From NCBI GenBank assembly GCA_963682175.1, contig OY821772.1, forward strand, positions 53,652,925 to 53,716,924: a stretch of DNA of 64,000 nucleotides, in the 5' to 3' direction. The stretch's first letter is position 1. Each line of letters opens with the position of its first letter. Shown in pieces: positions 21,476 through 34,715 of the stretch. The position numbers were made by a program, and so were the translations under genes. The notes beneath the pieces were generated by a model. That model was given only the letters and a program-made list of their open reading frames with translations, was not told the origin of the DNA and ran no database searches. The stretch comes from Triglochin maritima. Lineage: Eukaryota; Streptophyta; Magnoliopsida; Alismatales; Juncaginaceae.

Positions 21476-24400
21476 ATGGAGAAGAAGAAAGTGCTTGTGG
21501 TGGGAGGCAGCGGCTACCTCGGCCAACACCTTCTCCAATCCCTCGCCGACGACAGGAACGCCGCCACGCCGTGGGATCTGGCATTCACTCACAACCGTCC
21601 GATCCCTCCTCCGGACCTCATCCACGCGATCTCTCCCGTCCGCCCCTTTCGCGTCGACTTGAGGACCGGCGCCGGGTTCGATTCCATCTCCGATGCCTTC
21701 GGACGGGTGAGGATCTCAAAACAAACAGACCCATCACGATTTTAAGAACCATTTATGTTTTATAAAATAAACGTAGCTCACACTCTTCCACGAGTAGGGC
21801 GGTGTCAGTAATTCAAAGTCAGGAGGTCGGAATTTTATAAATTCACGGGGTCGAATGTCAAAAGTGTCGTTCGATATTAGGTGAAATCTTAAAATCCCAA
21901 CCTCTTGACTCAATTTAACACCGCCCTTATCCACGAGCCTTATCTCGATGGGTAGTTTGTGAGGACGAATTTTCCAAGGCTCGTATTGAGTGTTGTTGGA
22001 GTCAACTCTTGTAACATTTGTCAGAGTCTTGGAACAGGCGATTTGCCAAAGGGATAGGGTGTGTTTACTGAGGATGTTGGATCGGATGTGTGATGCGTTG
22101 TTATGCATCTACTAGAGAACATACCTACTATTAAATGGGTTGATGGTCGTTGTCGACAATCACAAGGACGATTAATATACCATCCTCGTGATCTTTGCTC
22201 ATTCTTATTTTAAGAATAACTATTTGTTACATACATGGTGTGTCACTTGGTGAATCGAGTAGTAGTCAAGTATTGTTTGCCTACGTACCAGCAGATCCTC
22301 TAGCATGGGCTCTGTCACGGTCTCATCTGATGACCTGAACATCTAGCTTTTGGAGGTGAGTTCTCTTACAATTGTATCACTACAATGTTGTACATTTGTA
22401 ACTCACCAGTGTGATGCAAAGCATTGGACTACTTGTGACTGTAGTCCGATCATTGTAACTTGTATGTTATGAGAAATGCATGACCTCCATAAAAGCACAT
22501 CAAACTTATACTATTCTTGAGAAATTGTGACTTACCAGTGTGATACAAAGCATTGGACTACTTGTGACTGTAGTCCGATCATTATAACTTGTATGTTATT
22601 AGAAATACACGACCTCCATAAAAGCACATCAAACTTATACTCTTCTTGAGCAGTGTTGACACGTCTTCCTTTTTAAGAGCCATAAACTCCAGGATTCTAA
22701 TCACAAACAACAACTACAAGTTTACAACAAAGCCTTAAATCTCAAACTAGTTGTGCATAATACTTGCAAATATGACTCTTAACTGACTCTGAGTAATGCT
22801 GAAAGATTGAAGATTACAACTAATGACCACTTCATACTATACAGAATTGTTCTTTGTTAGGATCAGGCAACTGGAGTTTGAGTGCAGAATATTTTTTTAT
22901 GTTTCCTGTTGTTGTAGTAACTGGTCCATGTGGAAGTGGGTCTTGATGATGTTTGCGTTTTTTTAAGGGGTGATGCCAATAGGTGAGTTTCTCCCATGTT
23001 TCTCATTTATGTGTTTGTATCTCTTTGGAGGATGCAGCCACAAATCTTGTTTTGGAACTTAAGAATGTCTATGATGGGCAGAGAAAATTGAAGATTTCTC
23101 TATGTTTATTGTGCCCATGCTATTTTTTTCATTATGATTACTTAGATCATTTCTTGTCTTGTGCATCCTAAAAAAAATTCTTCAAAAAAACTGGTTGTGG
23201 TGAAATGTGTGCAATGTGTACAGATCAACTCTGACCACAACTCCACCTGGCCACCCTCAATTTATGACTGCCAGGTCAAAAATATCTAAAGATAATAATC
23301 AGTCAACTGAAATAATATTCCAGCAAATCTATTGCTGATTTCCTACTATATGTGTTTCTTGGTTTCTCCTTAAAGATTTATTCTCAGGAACTCAGAAAAT
23401 AAAGGTAGAAAAGAGACTATGTTGTAATGAGACAGGACAATAGAAGAGTATGGAGATTAGTTAAGCATGACATGTAATATCTTAGTATCTTACCTACACT
23501 TTTTATGTAATTTTTTTATAGGATAGATGCCCCTTTCTGTTTTGTTAGAATAAGTGGTACTGTTGTTCTTCAGAAAGCTACCTTTCTTTAAGTTGTAGAG
23601 GTCATGGAGTCATAGTGGACTTTTTGTAGTGAAATGTTGTGAGAAATGCATACTTCTTTTCAGAGTAGTGTGTTTTAACTCTGTTTCAAAAGAGTACTCT
23701 CTTCTTCCTTTCAAGCTAAATCAGATTTCATTTTGTCACTATCAGCCTCATGTTGTTGTGAACTGCGCTGCACTATCTGTTCCCCGGGTATGTGAAATGG
23801 ACCGTGAGGCTGCTATGGCTATCAACGTTCCTTCATCTCTAATAAATTGGTTATCAAGCTTCTCTGATGGCTCCACACTTTTAATACATTTATCGACCGA
23901 TCAAGGTAATCAATATTAATTATGACAGATACTCTTTTTACAACATGTCGACCAAAAAAGTAGTACATGTCAAAAACTAGGAATCTAGGATATAGTTATA
24001 CATCGATACTTCCAGACCCTTGAGACCTTGAAGTATTCGTGTCGGATACCGATAGTAGCCCATACTTCTGAATACGATCCTGATCTTCATTTTGGAGTAT
24101 CCTAATTTAGTAATTATGATTTTAAGTTTGGATACTTATTGCCTTATGACTTATGAGTACTTCTTAGATACTTCCTGTTACTTCATGGACACCTAAGAAT
24201 ACTTTAAAATTCCATTATGAAATATAACATAAAAATATAATACTGTTTAAAACGTATAACAATATCGTTATCGATCAATAAAACGTATAACAATATTGTT
24301 TATAGAATGGCCCCGATAAATGCTTATGGATTGAGTTATCTAGTGAAAGTTGATTGTTTCACCATTTGATCTTTTATTTTCTTCACTTCGTAAATGTTCT

Positions 24401-26163
24401 CATATTTATTTCATATTTAGTAATTTCATTTTAAGATAAATGACATGATATTTATATTAAACAAAATTTCAAGAGCCATGTTGTATTGTCGTAGCATATC
24501 ATACTTGTATGAAAAATGATGTATCCTCAATTCCTCATATTTGTAACATACCCATATCCCATGTCTGTATCCATGCTTCATAGATATATATTGATTTTAA
24601 ACTTGAATTCCAAGAGAACAACGTGGCATGTACCTTCTAGGTAGATGTTGTGACTCAAAAATTCGAATTCTTCATTGCCTAAGAATGCATCTTAAAGCTG
24701 TATTAATATCTCTATTTCTTATTTGTGTTCTCATTACTAATGTTGGTTACTGGTTAGTATTCAGGAATAGCTTTGACGTTTGCATCTGTACATCTATAGG
24801 GCTGTTGCCATACTGTGTGCTAATTCAGATGTCTTCTTAGTCTACGAAGGAACAAAATCATTCTACAAAGAAGATGATGAGACTGTCCCTGTAAATACAT
24901 ATGGAAAATCAAAATTAGCAGCAGAAAACTATATTTTCGCGAACTACTCAAACTTTGCCATCTTAAGGAGCAGTATCATATATGGACCACAGACCATCTC
25001 ACCTGTTGCAAAATCTCTTCCCATTCAGGTAACCAGGAATTGAATATTTGATTTTCAACAGTGAATTTAGGATTTTGAACATGTAGTCTTAAATTTAATC
25101 TTTTATTTGCATATTTTTCTGTTTTTATATATGCATAAACCTCCTACCTCCTAAGCTTATCTGATCTACATATTTCGTAGCAAACTTAGCCTGCTAGGTT
25201 TTTATTTTAAAGTTCAGTGAGATTTTCTTTTGGGAACTCTTTGTGAAAGGCATGGAGTAGAATCATACATTTGCCAGATACATTCCTTCAGTTGCATGTT
25301 GAATTGTTATATAATGATTGATTTACTGTCATCCTTGAACCAGTAAAATTGTTCTTTATTTTTTTTCGTATTGCTAAATTTGACTTTTCTGGTTATTTCT
25401 CTGCTTTGCAGTGGATTGATGGTGCCCTTTCAGATGGGCAGGAAGTTGAGTTTTTCTTTGATGAATTCCGGTGCCCTGTTTATGTCAAGGACGTAGTGGA
25501 TGCCATACTAGCTATGGCCAAAAAAGGGATAACAGGTAAAAAAAATTATCTTCTGAAAGTTAGGGAGTGGCAACTCTTTTTCTCCACAGATAAATGTCAT
25601 GTGCGAGTAACATATCATCTTGCCTTAAAATTTCAACAATATAGACATGTGATTTTTTTCCTGATGAAAGATTTCTATTTGCTACTTACTGTAAGACAGA
25701 CTCAATCAGTGTTGAGTCATTGACTGAGTTCTGAGGGTATTCAGGATCTTGTGAGTTACAAAATAACATCAAATTATCCAATTCGAGACTATCTTATACA
25801 ATTTTGTTTTCTTTGCTGTCAGATGAAAAGAAGATGCAAGTGCTGCTGAACGTTGGGGGACCAAACAGGTTATCTAGGCTGCAAATGGCTGAGACTGTGG
25901 CAGCAGTCGGAAAACACAACTCCTCTCTAGTTAGATCAGTGTCAGCTGCATCTGCTGTATGCCTGTTTATCTCATCACTTACTGCTACAGTACAATCAAC
26001 AATGATATTTGAAATTCTCACTTGTAAAATTCATTTGTTTCAGGTTAACCGTGGCGTTAATTCCCCTGCTGATATATCTATGAACATCACCAAGCTGATG
26101 GAGTCTCTCGGTATTACTCCAGTTCCATTTGAAGATGGTGTAAGATTAACACTTGGGAAGTAA
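21476..26163 (+). CDS. RmlD/MAT2B-like NAD(P)-binding Rossmann protein
   Basis: Complete six-exon gene: 21476-21706, 23746-23905, 24841-25028, 25412-25535, 25823-25956, 26044-26163 (318 residues, all phases consistent). Nucleotide-binding motif VLVVGGSGYLGQHLLQ starts at residue 6; NCAALSVPRVCE is near 84, STDQVYEG near 127, the catalytic YGKSK (YxxxK) near 149, then AILRSSIIYGP. This matches the extended-SDR family with dTDP-4-dehydrorhamnose reductase and the human MAT2B regulatory subunit; plants have a conserved cytosolic member of unproven substrate. The first in-frame ATG (AATGGAG at 21476) directly precedes the Rossmann motif. Intron 1 is 2 kb and contains a 125-base tandem duplication (about 22398-22650). 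A 42-base tandem duplication spans the stop codon. Confidence 0.93.
22398..22650. repeat. two-copy tandem duplication in intron 1
   Basis: Units of about 125 bases, both with CCAGTGTGAT.CAAAGCATTGG, GACTGTAGTCCGATCATT and GACCTCCATAAAAGCACATC. They differ by a handful of substitutions. No coding sequence. Confidence 0.85.
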
Positions 26164-26213
26164 GAACATTTCGAAGATGGTGTAAGATTAACACTTGGGA
26201 AGTAAGAACATTT
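26128..26213. repeat. 42-bp tandem duplication across the stop codon
   Basis: The segment CGAAGATGGTGTAAGATTAA... through GAAGTAAGAACATTT is present twice without interruption. The first copy encodes the C-terminus and stop of the RmlD-like protein; the second lies in the 3' UTR. Confidence 0.9.
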
Positions 26214-27297
26214 CAGTTTGCTGTTCTTCGACTGCAGCTTGCTGATGGTGTTAGATTTACAACACGTTCTGCATTACAAATTCATTTTGCAGCTTGTCCT
26301 TCCAATGCATTTCCAAGTTAATTTTATGGACTCGGATGTTCTGTTCGTGTTTGGATGTACTTCCTGAATTTGCAGTTTTTGTTTCCTTTTGTTGCCATAG
26401 ACCAGAAATTTTACGAACATGCCATGACTTCTTCAACTATGAATCCTTCCTCACAGAACACCATATCAATATATATCATGCCGGGCTGGAGCAGAACAAT
26501 TAATGTTACAGGCTTGCAATTTAGTGGTTGGTTAGAAAAGATATAAGCAGATACTGTAATTAAGCTTCTGTGGCACACCGGCATGTATACAATGAGGACG
26601 CCCCATAATGAATAGACGGGTTTTTTTGTTTGTTTTGTTTGGGTGCTACTACATTACAACAGGTTATTCGAAATCTGCAATCACTTTGTAGCTATTTCTT
26701 TAAATATCACACCAAAACATTTTTAATAGGCGGAATTTCATAAATGCTCTTCAAATACACTTCAACATCACCATACCCTCAACTTAGACAGATCCTTAAT
26801 CCCAGGATTATTTCTTTCACACATTCTCTTTTTTCACATTTCTCAACATAAACTTGAGCTAACTCTTTGATGTTACGTTTTTGCCCTTTTTCCTTATAAA
26901 CTTCATAGATATACAAAGTTTTTATTAAAAGAGTAAAAATAAGTACCAGAAAAAAGAACTATAGATCTATTTTTTAATCTTTTGTAAACAAAAAACTCAA
27001 ACAAAATTTCCTTCTCTTTATTTTTAATTTAATATTATATTTATATTTGATTTTTAAAGAAAGAAAAAAGAACGAACTTGGAATTGAACTCCTAGAAGTT
27101 AAGTTAACCCAGTTGCCTACAAGGTAAACTTGATAAAAGAGCATGGTGAATGTATATTTGAAATTTAAGGGTATACTGATCTAATTGAAATTCATCTTTT
27201 CTAATATTTGAAGCGTCGTAATTTTGTCTTAATAAAATTAATATTTAATTATAAATTTTACGAATTCTATTACATGAAATATTAATATTAAATCTTT
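26214..27297. other. 3' UTR and intergenic
   Basis: 3' UTR of the RmlD-like gene followed by AT-rich sequence. No gene or clear element before the MITE at 27298. Confidence 0.5.
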
Positions 27298-27737
27298 AAT
27301 TACAGTTTACCTCTTGAACTGTGTATTGTTATCACTTTGTACTTTTGAACTTTATAAGGTAACAATTATCACCCTTCTAACATTCATTTTGTAACACTTT
27401 ACCCACTTAAACTTTAAAATTTTATTATTTAAACACATATTTGTATTTTTTTGTATTTTTTGCATTGTATCCATAATACATTCATAAACCTAATTTTACG
27501 TGAAATTTCAACCACATGTGATATCCGATTCGTTCTAAAATTTCACGGGTTACGAATGTGTTAGAGATATAACGCAAAAAAATTACAAATGTGTGTTAAA
27601 ATAATGAATTTTTAAAATTTAGGAGACAAAATTATACAAAACGAAAATTTAAGGGGAATAACTGTTATCTTTTAAGTTCGGATATGCAAAGTGATACGAA
27701 AACAACTCAAAAAGATAAACCGTAATTAACTTATAAT
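27298..27737. mobile_element. long-TIR MITE, copy 1
   Basis: Starts TAATTACAGTTTACC and ends GATAAACCGTAATTA, so the two ends are inverted repeats. The arms continue as CTCTTGAACT and, reversed, TTTTTGAGTT. A TTA/TAA direct flank is possible. A related copy lies at 38969-39345. No coding capacity. Confidence 0.65.
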
Positions 27738-27933
27738 TCTTTTATCCAGTGACATACAAAGTAGCAAACAGAAAAACCCCACGGAATCCCACAAAATTTG
27801 TGCACTTAAACCAGACATTTCAAAAGTAGAGTGCAATATCACAAATCAGCCGAAATTCCCTCTGACACCACACTCCCAATTTCCCAAGATAATCCCCAAA
27901 ACTTTCCCCTCTTCCTTCTTCAAAATAGCCGGC

Positions 27934-30900
27934 ATGGGAGTGAAGAATCTGTGGGACATACTCGAGTCCTGCAAGCAAACCCTCCCACTCCACCACCTCC
28001 AGTACCTTCTTCCCATCCTCCCTTTCTTCCCGCAATCTAATTTACTAACTAACCCTTGTTTGTTGTTGCTCCGATCGGCAGGAACAAGAGGTTGTGCGTC
28101 GACCTGTCGTGCTGGATCGTCCAGTTGCACACCGCCGGGAGGTCTTATTCCTCCAGTCCCCGCGAGAAGCTCTACCTCAGGAACCTCTTCCACCGCCTCA
28201 GAGCTCTCATTGCCCTCAACTGTAGCCTCATTTTGGTCACAGGTTTAGCTTTTAGGGTTTGTTTCTCTCAAAGATGAAAGATGATCTTTTTTTTTCTTTT
28301 TGTTATGAGAATTTCATCTACCGAGTAACTTGTTTCACTGGACGTGATTGGTTTTGTGGAAAATTCAGATTTCAATTCTATGACTTCCTTAGAATTTAGA
28401 GTGGAAGTGTGGGGAGTCATTCACAGTGCAATTTTGTAAGGGTTTGGAACTCACAGAACTTAGTTAAGTTTTTTTTGCAAACCAAACACCAGAAATCATT
28501 TTGGAAATCAGTTCCCCCACTTCCAAGTTGAGGTCCTGTAAACCAACCGCACCATAAACTGTAGTGACGTTTCGATCACTGGTTTGTTTTGTCTTGGAGT
28601 GGACTGAATGGTTGTGGATGAATAGTGAATTTTTAGGATGTTGATTTCTGTCCTTTTCCAATGGGCCAACGATCAAAAAAAAATTCGCACTTGGATTATA
28701 ATGGAGTAAATCAAATTGGTTATTGGAACAACATGCATTTCTTATTTGTTGCTAATTAGCAGACGTTGCATTAATGGGTCAACCGAAAACAATCTTCTGA
28801 TTACAATGGTGACTGTTGAAGTCATTTGATTTTATGATCATCTTTAACTCATTATGCATTGTAAATACAAACTATACATTATGCATTTGTAGGTTTTAGT
28901 GGTGTCGTATAGTGCTAAAAAAGACAACATAACTTTTGGCTTTGTTTTATGAAGACTTTCAAAGTATACATAAGATGTATTTCGATATGGAAAAGGTAAA
29001 TAAAAAAATAGAAGACGTACATGAATCACATATCAAATTGCCCAAGAAAAAAAAGGTGTGAATAAATTTTCATAGTCACGACAAACTTTTGTTTTTAGAG
29101 AAATGATATGTGGAAAAATCACATTTCTTTCATGTGTATTGTAAGGCCTACAAAGGCAAATAGGTTTCCAATTTTGTGTTTTGAATTGCAATAAATAACT
29201 GTGTCTTCTTTCTTGTGTTTGCTCAGATGGGTCGATCCCTGCTCTCAAGCTGGCTACCTACAGACGAAGGCTGGGATGCAGTAACTCTAAATCCGGGGTC
29301 AATTTAATTTTGATACGTTTCACCATGTAAATATCTACTTCAGGAAACATCTGGTGACTTAAGTGCCTTGATTTTCACTTGGTTACTCAGGAGGAGACTA
29401 TGTCACAGACAATTTCTCCTCTTCAGAGAAACATGGGATCCGAATTCTCATGCATGATTAAGGAAGCAAAATTCTTAGGGATGTCACTTGGAATTCCTTG
29501 CTTGGATAGGTAAGTCTTTCCTCTTGCCTCCTAATTGATCAATGTCTATATTGTTGGATACTTGGGTCTATACGCAGCGATGATTGGAAGGCAGCTGGGC
29601 AGTCACTAGGCAAGGGAAGGGCACTTAGGCGCCTAGCCCACCTAGGCGGCCACCTAGTCAATCCTTGGGCCGACTAGGTGGCCATAAATCACTAGGCGCC
29701 CATGGGCCGCTAGGTGCTAGGCGGACACCTTTTCAATCACTGATACGTAGGCTGGACTGGTTATTTCTGTTTTACTTTTTGAGCTTGAAATATAAAATTA
29801 TATAGTAATTATCTCAGGTAAAACCAAGGTTTGCGACAATCCCCCCAAATTTGATGTATGAAATTAGGAACTAATGTTTTTCAAAAAACAATTATGATAG
29901 AACATGTTTGTGTTATGTACTTAACCCTTCAACTAAATTCTACTGATCAAAGCTATATGAAATAAACAGTCTCGAGGAAGGAGAAGCACAATGCGCCTTG
30001 CTTAACTTATTTAACATATGTGTATGTATCCTGATAAACCCCAAAACTATTCTGTACAACTCTGCAGATGAGTATTTTGATATATAATGGTGGATACAAT
30101 CTCCAGGATGGATGCTTTTCTGCAGATTCAGATATTTTTCTTTTCGGCGCGAAGACTGTGTATAGAGATATTTTCTTAGGTAAGTCTTTTGGAGCCTGTT
30201 TTTACCATGTCTGACGTCAATGTTATACCACTTTCTATATATTTTATTATACAACAAAGCCTTTAATCCCAAACTAGTTGGGGGTAGGCTATGTATTTTA
30301 TTATAACTGAATTTATTTATTGTGGTCAGGGAATGGTGGTCATGTAGTTTGCTATGACATGGTAGACATAGAACAGAAACTTGGATATGGAAGAAACTCA
30401 CTTGTGAGTTCTTGTCATTATGCTTACCTTTCTGAGATGTTTTTTCTGTTCACGATGATGGTCACCCTTCCTTTCTGTTTAAACAAGCAGTTAACTTTGT
30501 GATTTTATCCTGAGATAATGTGAGTCATAAATGACAACACACCCACTCATTAGTAAGTTGAAGAGTAGATACTTTGGTTCAGAGTGGCTTCTTTATCTCG
30601 CCTACTCAAATCAGGAATTTTTTTTGTACTTTCTGGTATACCATTTAGGATTTATATTTGCTTCATGTCTATGGAGTATTGAACTATGAGCTAAAATTAC
30701 TGACTTGAAAACCTTATTCAGATATATGGTTTTTGATTTGACATTTCAGATGATTCATATTCCATGTATGTTGATGTTTGTGACCAGAAACATATTTTCG
30801 ATAGGCCACTTATGTTGTTTCTGATGGCAAAGGTCTCATCTATCATTCGTGGGTCAAAATAAATTGTAAAATTATTTTTAGGTGTCTTAAAATTGGAAAG

Positions 30901-33900
30901 AAGAAGATTGATTTTGTGTCCTCAGCAGATAATGCAGAGCTAAAATCTACACAAGTACATGGTAATTTCTTTACTGTGAACATTCTGAAGGTAGTAGCTT
31001 TGGGTGGATTTGAAAGCCCACCATATACATATGATCATAAAAATAAATAAATCATATTTGCATGCTACCTTGGTTTCTCTTCTTACTTGTATGAATGTCT
31101 TAAATACACAGTTCTATTATAAGCTGCTATGTTGATTCGATTGATCTTGTATTTGGAAAACATGCTGTCTGATATTGAAATTTTTATCGAATTTGTCGTT
31201 TGGGATTTCAGATTGCTCTTGCTCTTCTTCTCGGTTGTGACTATTCACACGGACTGCATGGTTTTGGCCCAGTAAGTGTCATAAAAATTTGCACATTTTC
31301 ACCTTTAAATCACAACATTAACTGCTCTGTCCACAATGTCTTCCTGCAGCAAATGCACATTAGTTCAACTATTCGAAATACTAAATATAAAGTACCAATT
31401 GACCGAAACTGTTGATTGTTTGTTAGCTATTTCTCACTCTGTTTTTATTACAAAACAGTGATTTAATCAAGTATCACAACTGAAATGCCAGGAGACTGCA
31501 TGTCAGATTGTTAAATCACTAGGGGAGGTCCATGTTCTTCAGCATGTCATGTCGCCTGGATTTAAGTATGAAAAAAAGACAAAAAAGACGAGGCAGAAAG
31601 AAAAGACTTCCTGCTACAACAGAAGCAAGCAGCATTTTCAAGATCATGAGCAGAGCACTACCTGTGAATTTTATTGTGGTACGAGCAATATACTTGCATT
31701 TTTACTTTTCTAATCCACCAAAACTGGGAGTGGGATGCGGTAATAAAGGCCCTTCTTGTTGTCATTTAGTTAATTGATTTCAGGCATTTGGTGCAATGAC
31801 ATCTGTCCTGATCCGTAGTTTGTTATGAGTGCAGCTTTCATTTAGTCAAACAAATGAGCCTCCTTAACAGTTAGGACAGTCAATTTCTAGTCAACAGAGA
31901 AAATACTAACCCCGACCTAAGTTATTGCAGGTGGTCCATTTCCTAATTTTGCTTTCTAGTTCCTATGATGGATGAAAATTCCCACCATTCTCATACTTTT
32001 AATTCTAACCATCTTCAGCCATTCATGCAAACCATGTCACTAATTTCACCAGAAGGAAATGTATAAATCGTTTTTTGGAAAACGCAGTGGGTACGGCATA
32101 TATGTGTTTTTGCTTCAATATAGTTCAACAAAGTGTGAAAGTGATGAAGCTTTTCAGTTCAATCTGTTGGTTCATGATGAACTTAGGCCTTGTGTTGAGA
32201 AAATGGTATTCCTTGCAAAGTGATGATGTGCTTTCTTTTATTAGCAAAGGGTCAGATTCTTATTAATAAGAAAAAGTGAAGAACCAAACATGGTGCCAAC
32301 TAGCCTACATGTCGGAGGCTAGAATGACCCAACGACACGAAACCCACATGACCATCAGAGGAAGTGATGAAGTGTTAATTGGTTGAGGAGAGTTGTCCCG
32401 TGGTTGTATTTACATTTCGTTTTGCTTCTATCCCCTTGTTTCTTGTAATTTTTCTCCAAACCAACCTTGCCTCCAGTTGTACACTACTGTACCTCTTAGT
32501 TGGATATTTAAACAGTTTTTCCCCCTCAAAATGTCAAGGATTGGACAAGGAATGCAAACAATACGTCATACGTGTGAACACGCTTCTACAAACAATAGAA
32601 TTTATTAGGACGAATTTCTTTGGTCAAGATTACATTTTATTGCACACTAGTGACGTACTGACTCTTTTGGTCTTTTTGTAGAAAGCAACCATGATAAGGT
32701 CAACAAAGAACTCTTACAAGTGGCAGATGCGTATTTGAAGCCAAATTGCCATTCAGTAGATTCTGATATTGTAATGAGGTGAGTCCAATGGCCTTAGCAT
32801 TTTCTTGGTTTATAAATGGCAGTATTACGTTTTAAAATGTCAAAAGGGGCAATCTTTTTAATATATTATTGAGAAACGTGTATATGATCGAACAATTTCT
32901 GAGTAAGACAACTAATATGATAACCATATACTTGATCCTTGTAGAGTGTGTGCTCCACTTCCATTTAAACGCGATGAAATTCAACAGATTTGTGCTCAAT
33001 GTTTTGGCTGGGGCCCGGAGAAAACAGGTTAGCTCGATAAATTCCAGTATTTACCCAAGCTTACCTTTTGCATTTGTCTGTATGAGACAAGGGACATTGA
33101 CGTAAGTTTATTTTGTTGGAAACTTGGAATATAGCTGGCAATTGTTCAGGATTTAATTCTCATGTATGACTTAACATCCTTACTGCCATTTAATATAGCC
33201 ACTTTTTAATGTCATTCTCTTCATTGATTTTGCTTACGAAAGCATGTCTTACCTATCTGTATTTAATCGGGCTCTCTATTAGCCGGTACTTTTCATGGCG
33301 TGGTCCAACCAGACATTATTGCTTGTGTATTAACAAAGAAGGGAGTCAATAGGTACTTTATTCTGGATTTATTTTTCCTTTGATCCTTAAAGGGGTTGCT
33401 TCTGTCTCAGATCAGTACATTCTTCCAAAAATTGCTGAAAGAAATCTAAGAAGGTTTGCCAATTTGCGAGCTACTTCATCACAAGCAGGTGTCCAAGTTC
33501 AGTTAAAAGAGGTAGCTGGGTAGCTGTTTTACTTCAAAACTGTTTTTTCTCTCTTGTAAGGATACAAGTCTAGTTGATTCTACCTTGTTTCTCACCCTGG
33601 ACTCTCATTTATGAGATTGTACAGATGCCAGTCCCCTGTCCAGTGTCTGCTATTATCAAGCCGAGGAAGGTGCAAGGGCAAGGACATTATGAGGTTTCCT
33701 GGCAAGGAATCGATGGGTTAGCGTCATCGGTTGTACCATCTGATCTGATCCAAAGGTAGACTACTTAACTATTGGATTCAGCCTTTTGTTCACGACTTTA
33801 TGCCTTTCCATCGTTCGTTAAATACAAAAAATAGAAGGCACATGGAAGACATTTTTGCTGGATTTAAACTTTCCAGGAAGGGGGCTAATTTAGATCAACT

Positions 33901-34715
33901 TAGAGATGTAATTTTGGTGGCTCCTATCTCCATCACATCGGGACATGAGCATTAAACATTTGGCTCAGTTATGCAGATTATATGCAAAAATTTCCCAGGT
34001 ATCATACATGAATATATTGGATGTTAGCATATTTGCAGTCCATTGGTTAGATCTTTACTTGATAGTAACTTTTTTAATGACAGGTTTTTTAATGGATAGT
34101 AAGTTAGTAACTTGTGCGAAAGAGAGTCATTCTTGTTTACATTTTGTCAAGCACTGATTCTTCATACCTTTCTCTGCGCTTTGTAATTCCAGTGCCTGCC
34201 CTGAGATAATAGCTGAATTCATGGAGGCGAAATGTAAGAAGAAAGGAAAGACAAAACCAAGATCAAAGAAATCAAACCGGGATGTTATGCATGAACTTGA
34301 TCTACAACTGCAAGGTTTGATGCTTAGCATAGAGTCAAAAGGCAGCAAACACATTCCAACGTCAATTTGCAGTCTCCCGTCCACTACAGCCAACGCCGTG
34401 CCAGACACCGAGCCAGTTTTCATTGATCTCCTGACCCCACCCCCACCAATCTGTGCTCGCAATGTTACCAAACATCAAGAGAACCTACAGCACACTAATG
34501 CAATTGCAACCGATGTGAACAAACATCGGGAGGAATCATTAGAGGAACACCAAAACAATGTGAGCGTTTCCAACTCAGAACGGGGTCAAAATTCTACTGC
34601 CGATCATGTGGATGTAATTGACATTGTGGATTCTGATGACGATGTATCTCCAGAACACTTGAGGAAGGTGAGGGAACTCAAGATGTTCATAAAACGTATT
34701 AATGATGATCTCTAA
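27934..34715 (+). CDS. SEND1: single-strand DNA endonuclease 1 / flap endonuclease GEN-like 2
   Basis: Complete 14-exon gene: 27934-28001, 28082-28242, 29227-29297, 29391-29509, 29970-30021, 30107-30179, 30330-30403, 31212-31271, 31492-31678, 32682-32778, 32945-33027, 33411-33511, 33625-33755, 34193-34715 (599 residues, all phases consistent). XPG-N domain: MGVKNLWDILESCK and CVDLSCW with its catalytic Asp. XPG-I domain: LEEGEAQCA, DGCFSADSDIFLFGA with acidic residues. H2TH-like LLLGCDYSHGLHGFGP follows. A chromo-like module (VSAIIKPRKV, GHYEVSWQGIDG) near residue 400, as in plant GEN proteins, precedes a disordered acidic tail ending DIVDSDDDVSPEH. The family cleaves flaps and Holliday junctions in the nucleus during repair and telomere maintenance. 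The C-terminal half is less conserved, so those exon edges are slightly less certain. Confidence 0.93.
29575..29742. mobile_element. TAGGCG-rich MITE in SEND1 intron 4
   Basis: GC-rich 168-base island. The ends are CAGCGATGATTGGAAGG and, reversed, CAGTGATTGAAAAGG, with internal repeats of CTAGGCG and CACCTAG. It is flanked by the direct repeat ATACG. The CAG..CTG ends resemble hAT elements, but an 8-base duplication is not evident. Confidence 0.55.

Noticed and set aside
29940..30401. 153-codon minus-strand frame
   Set aside because: Antisense of SEND1 exons 5-7 and introns.
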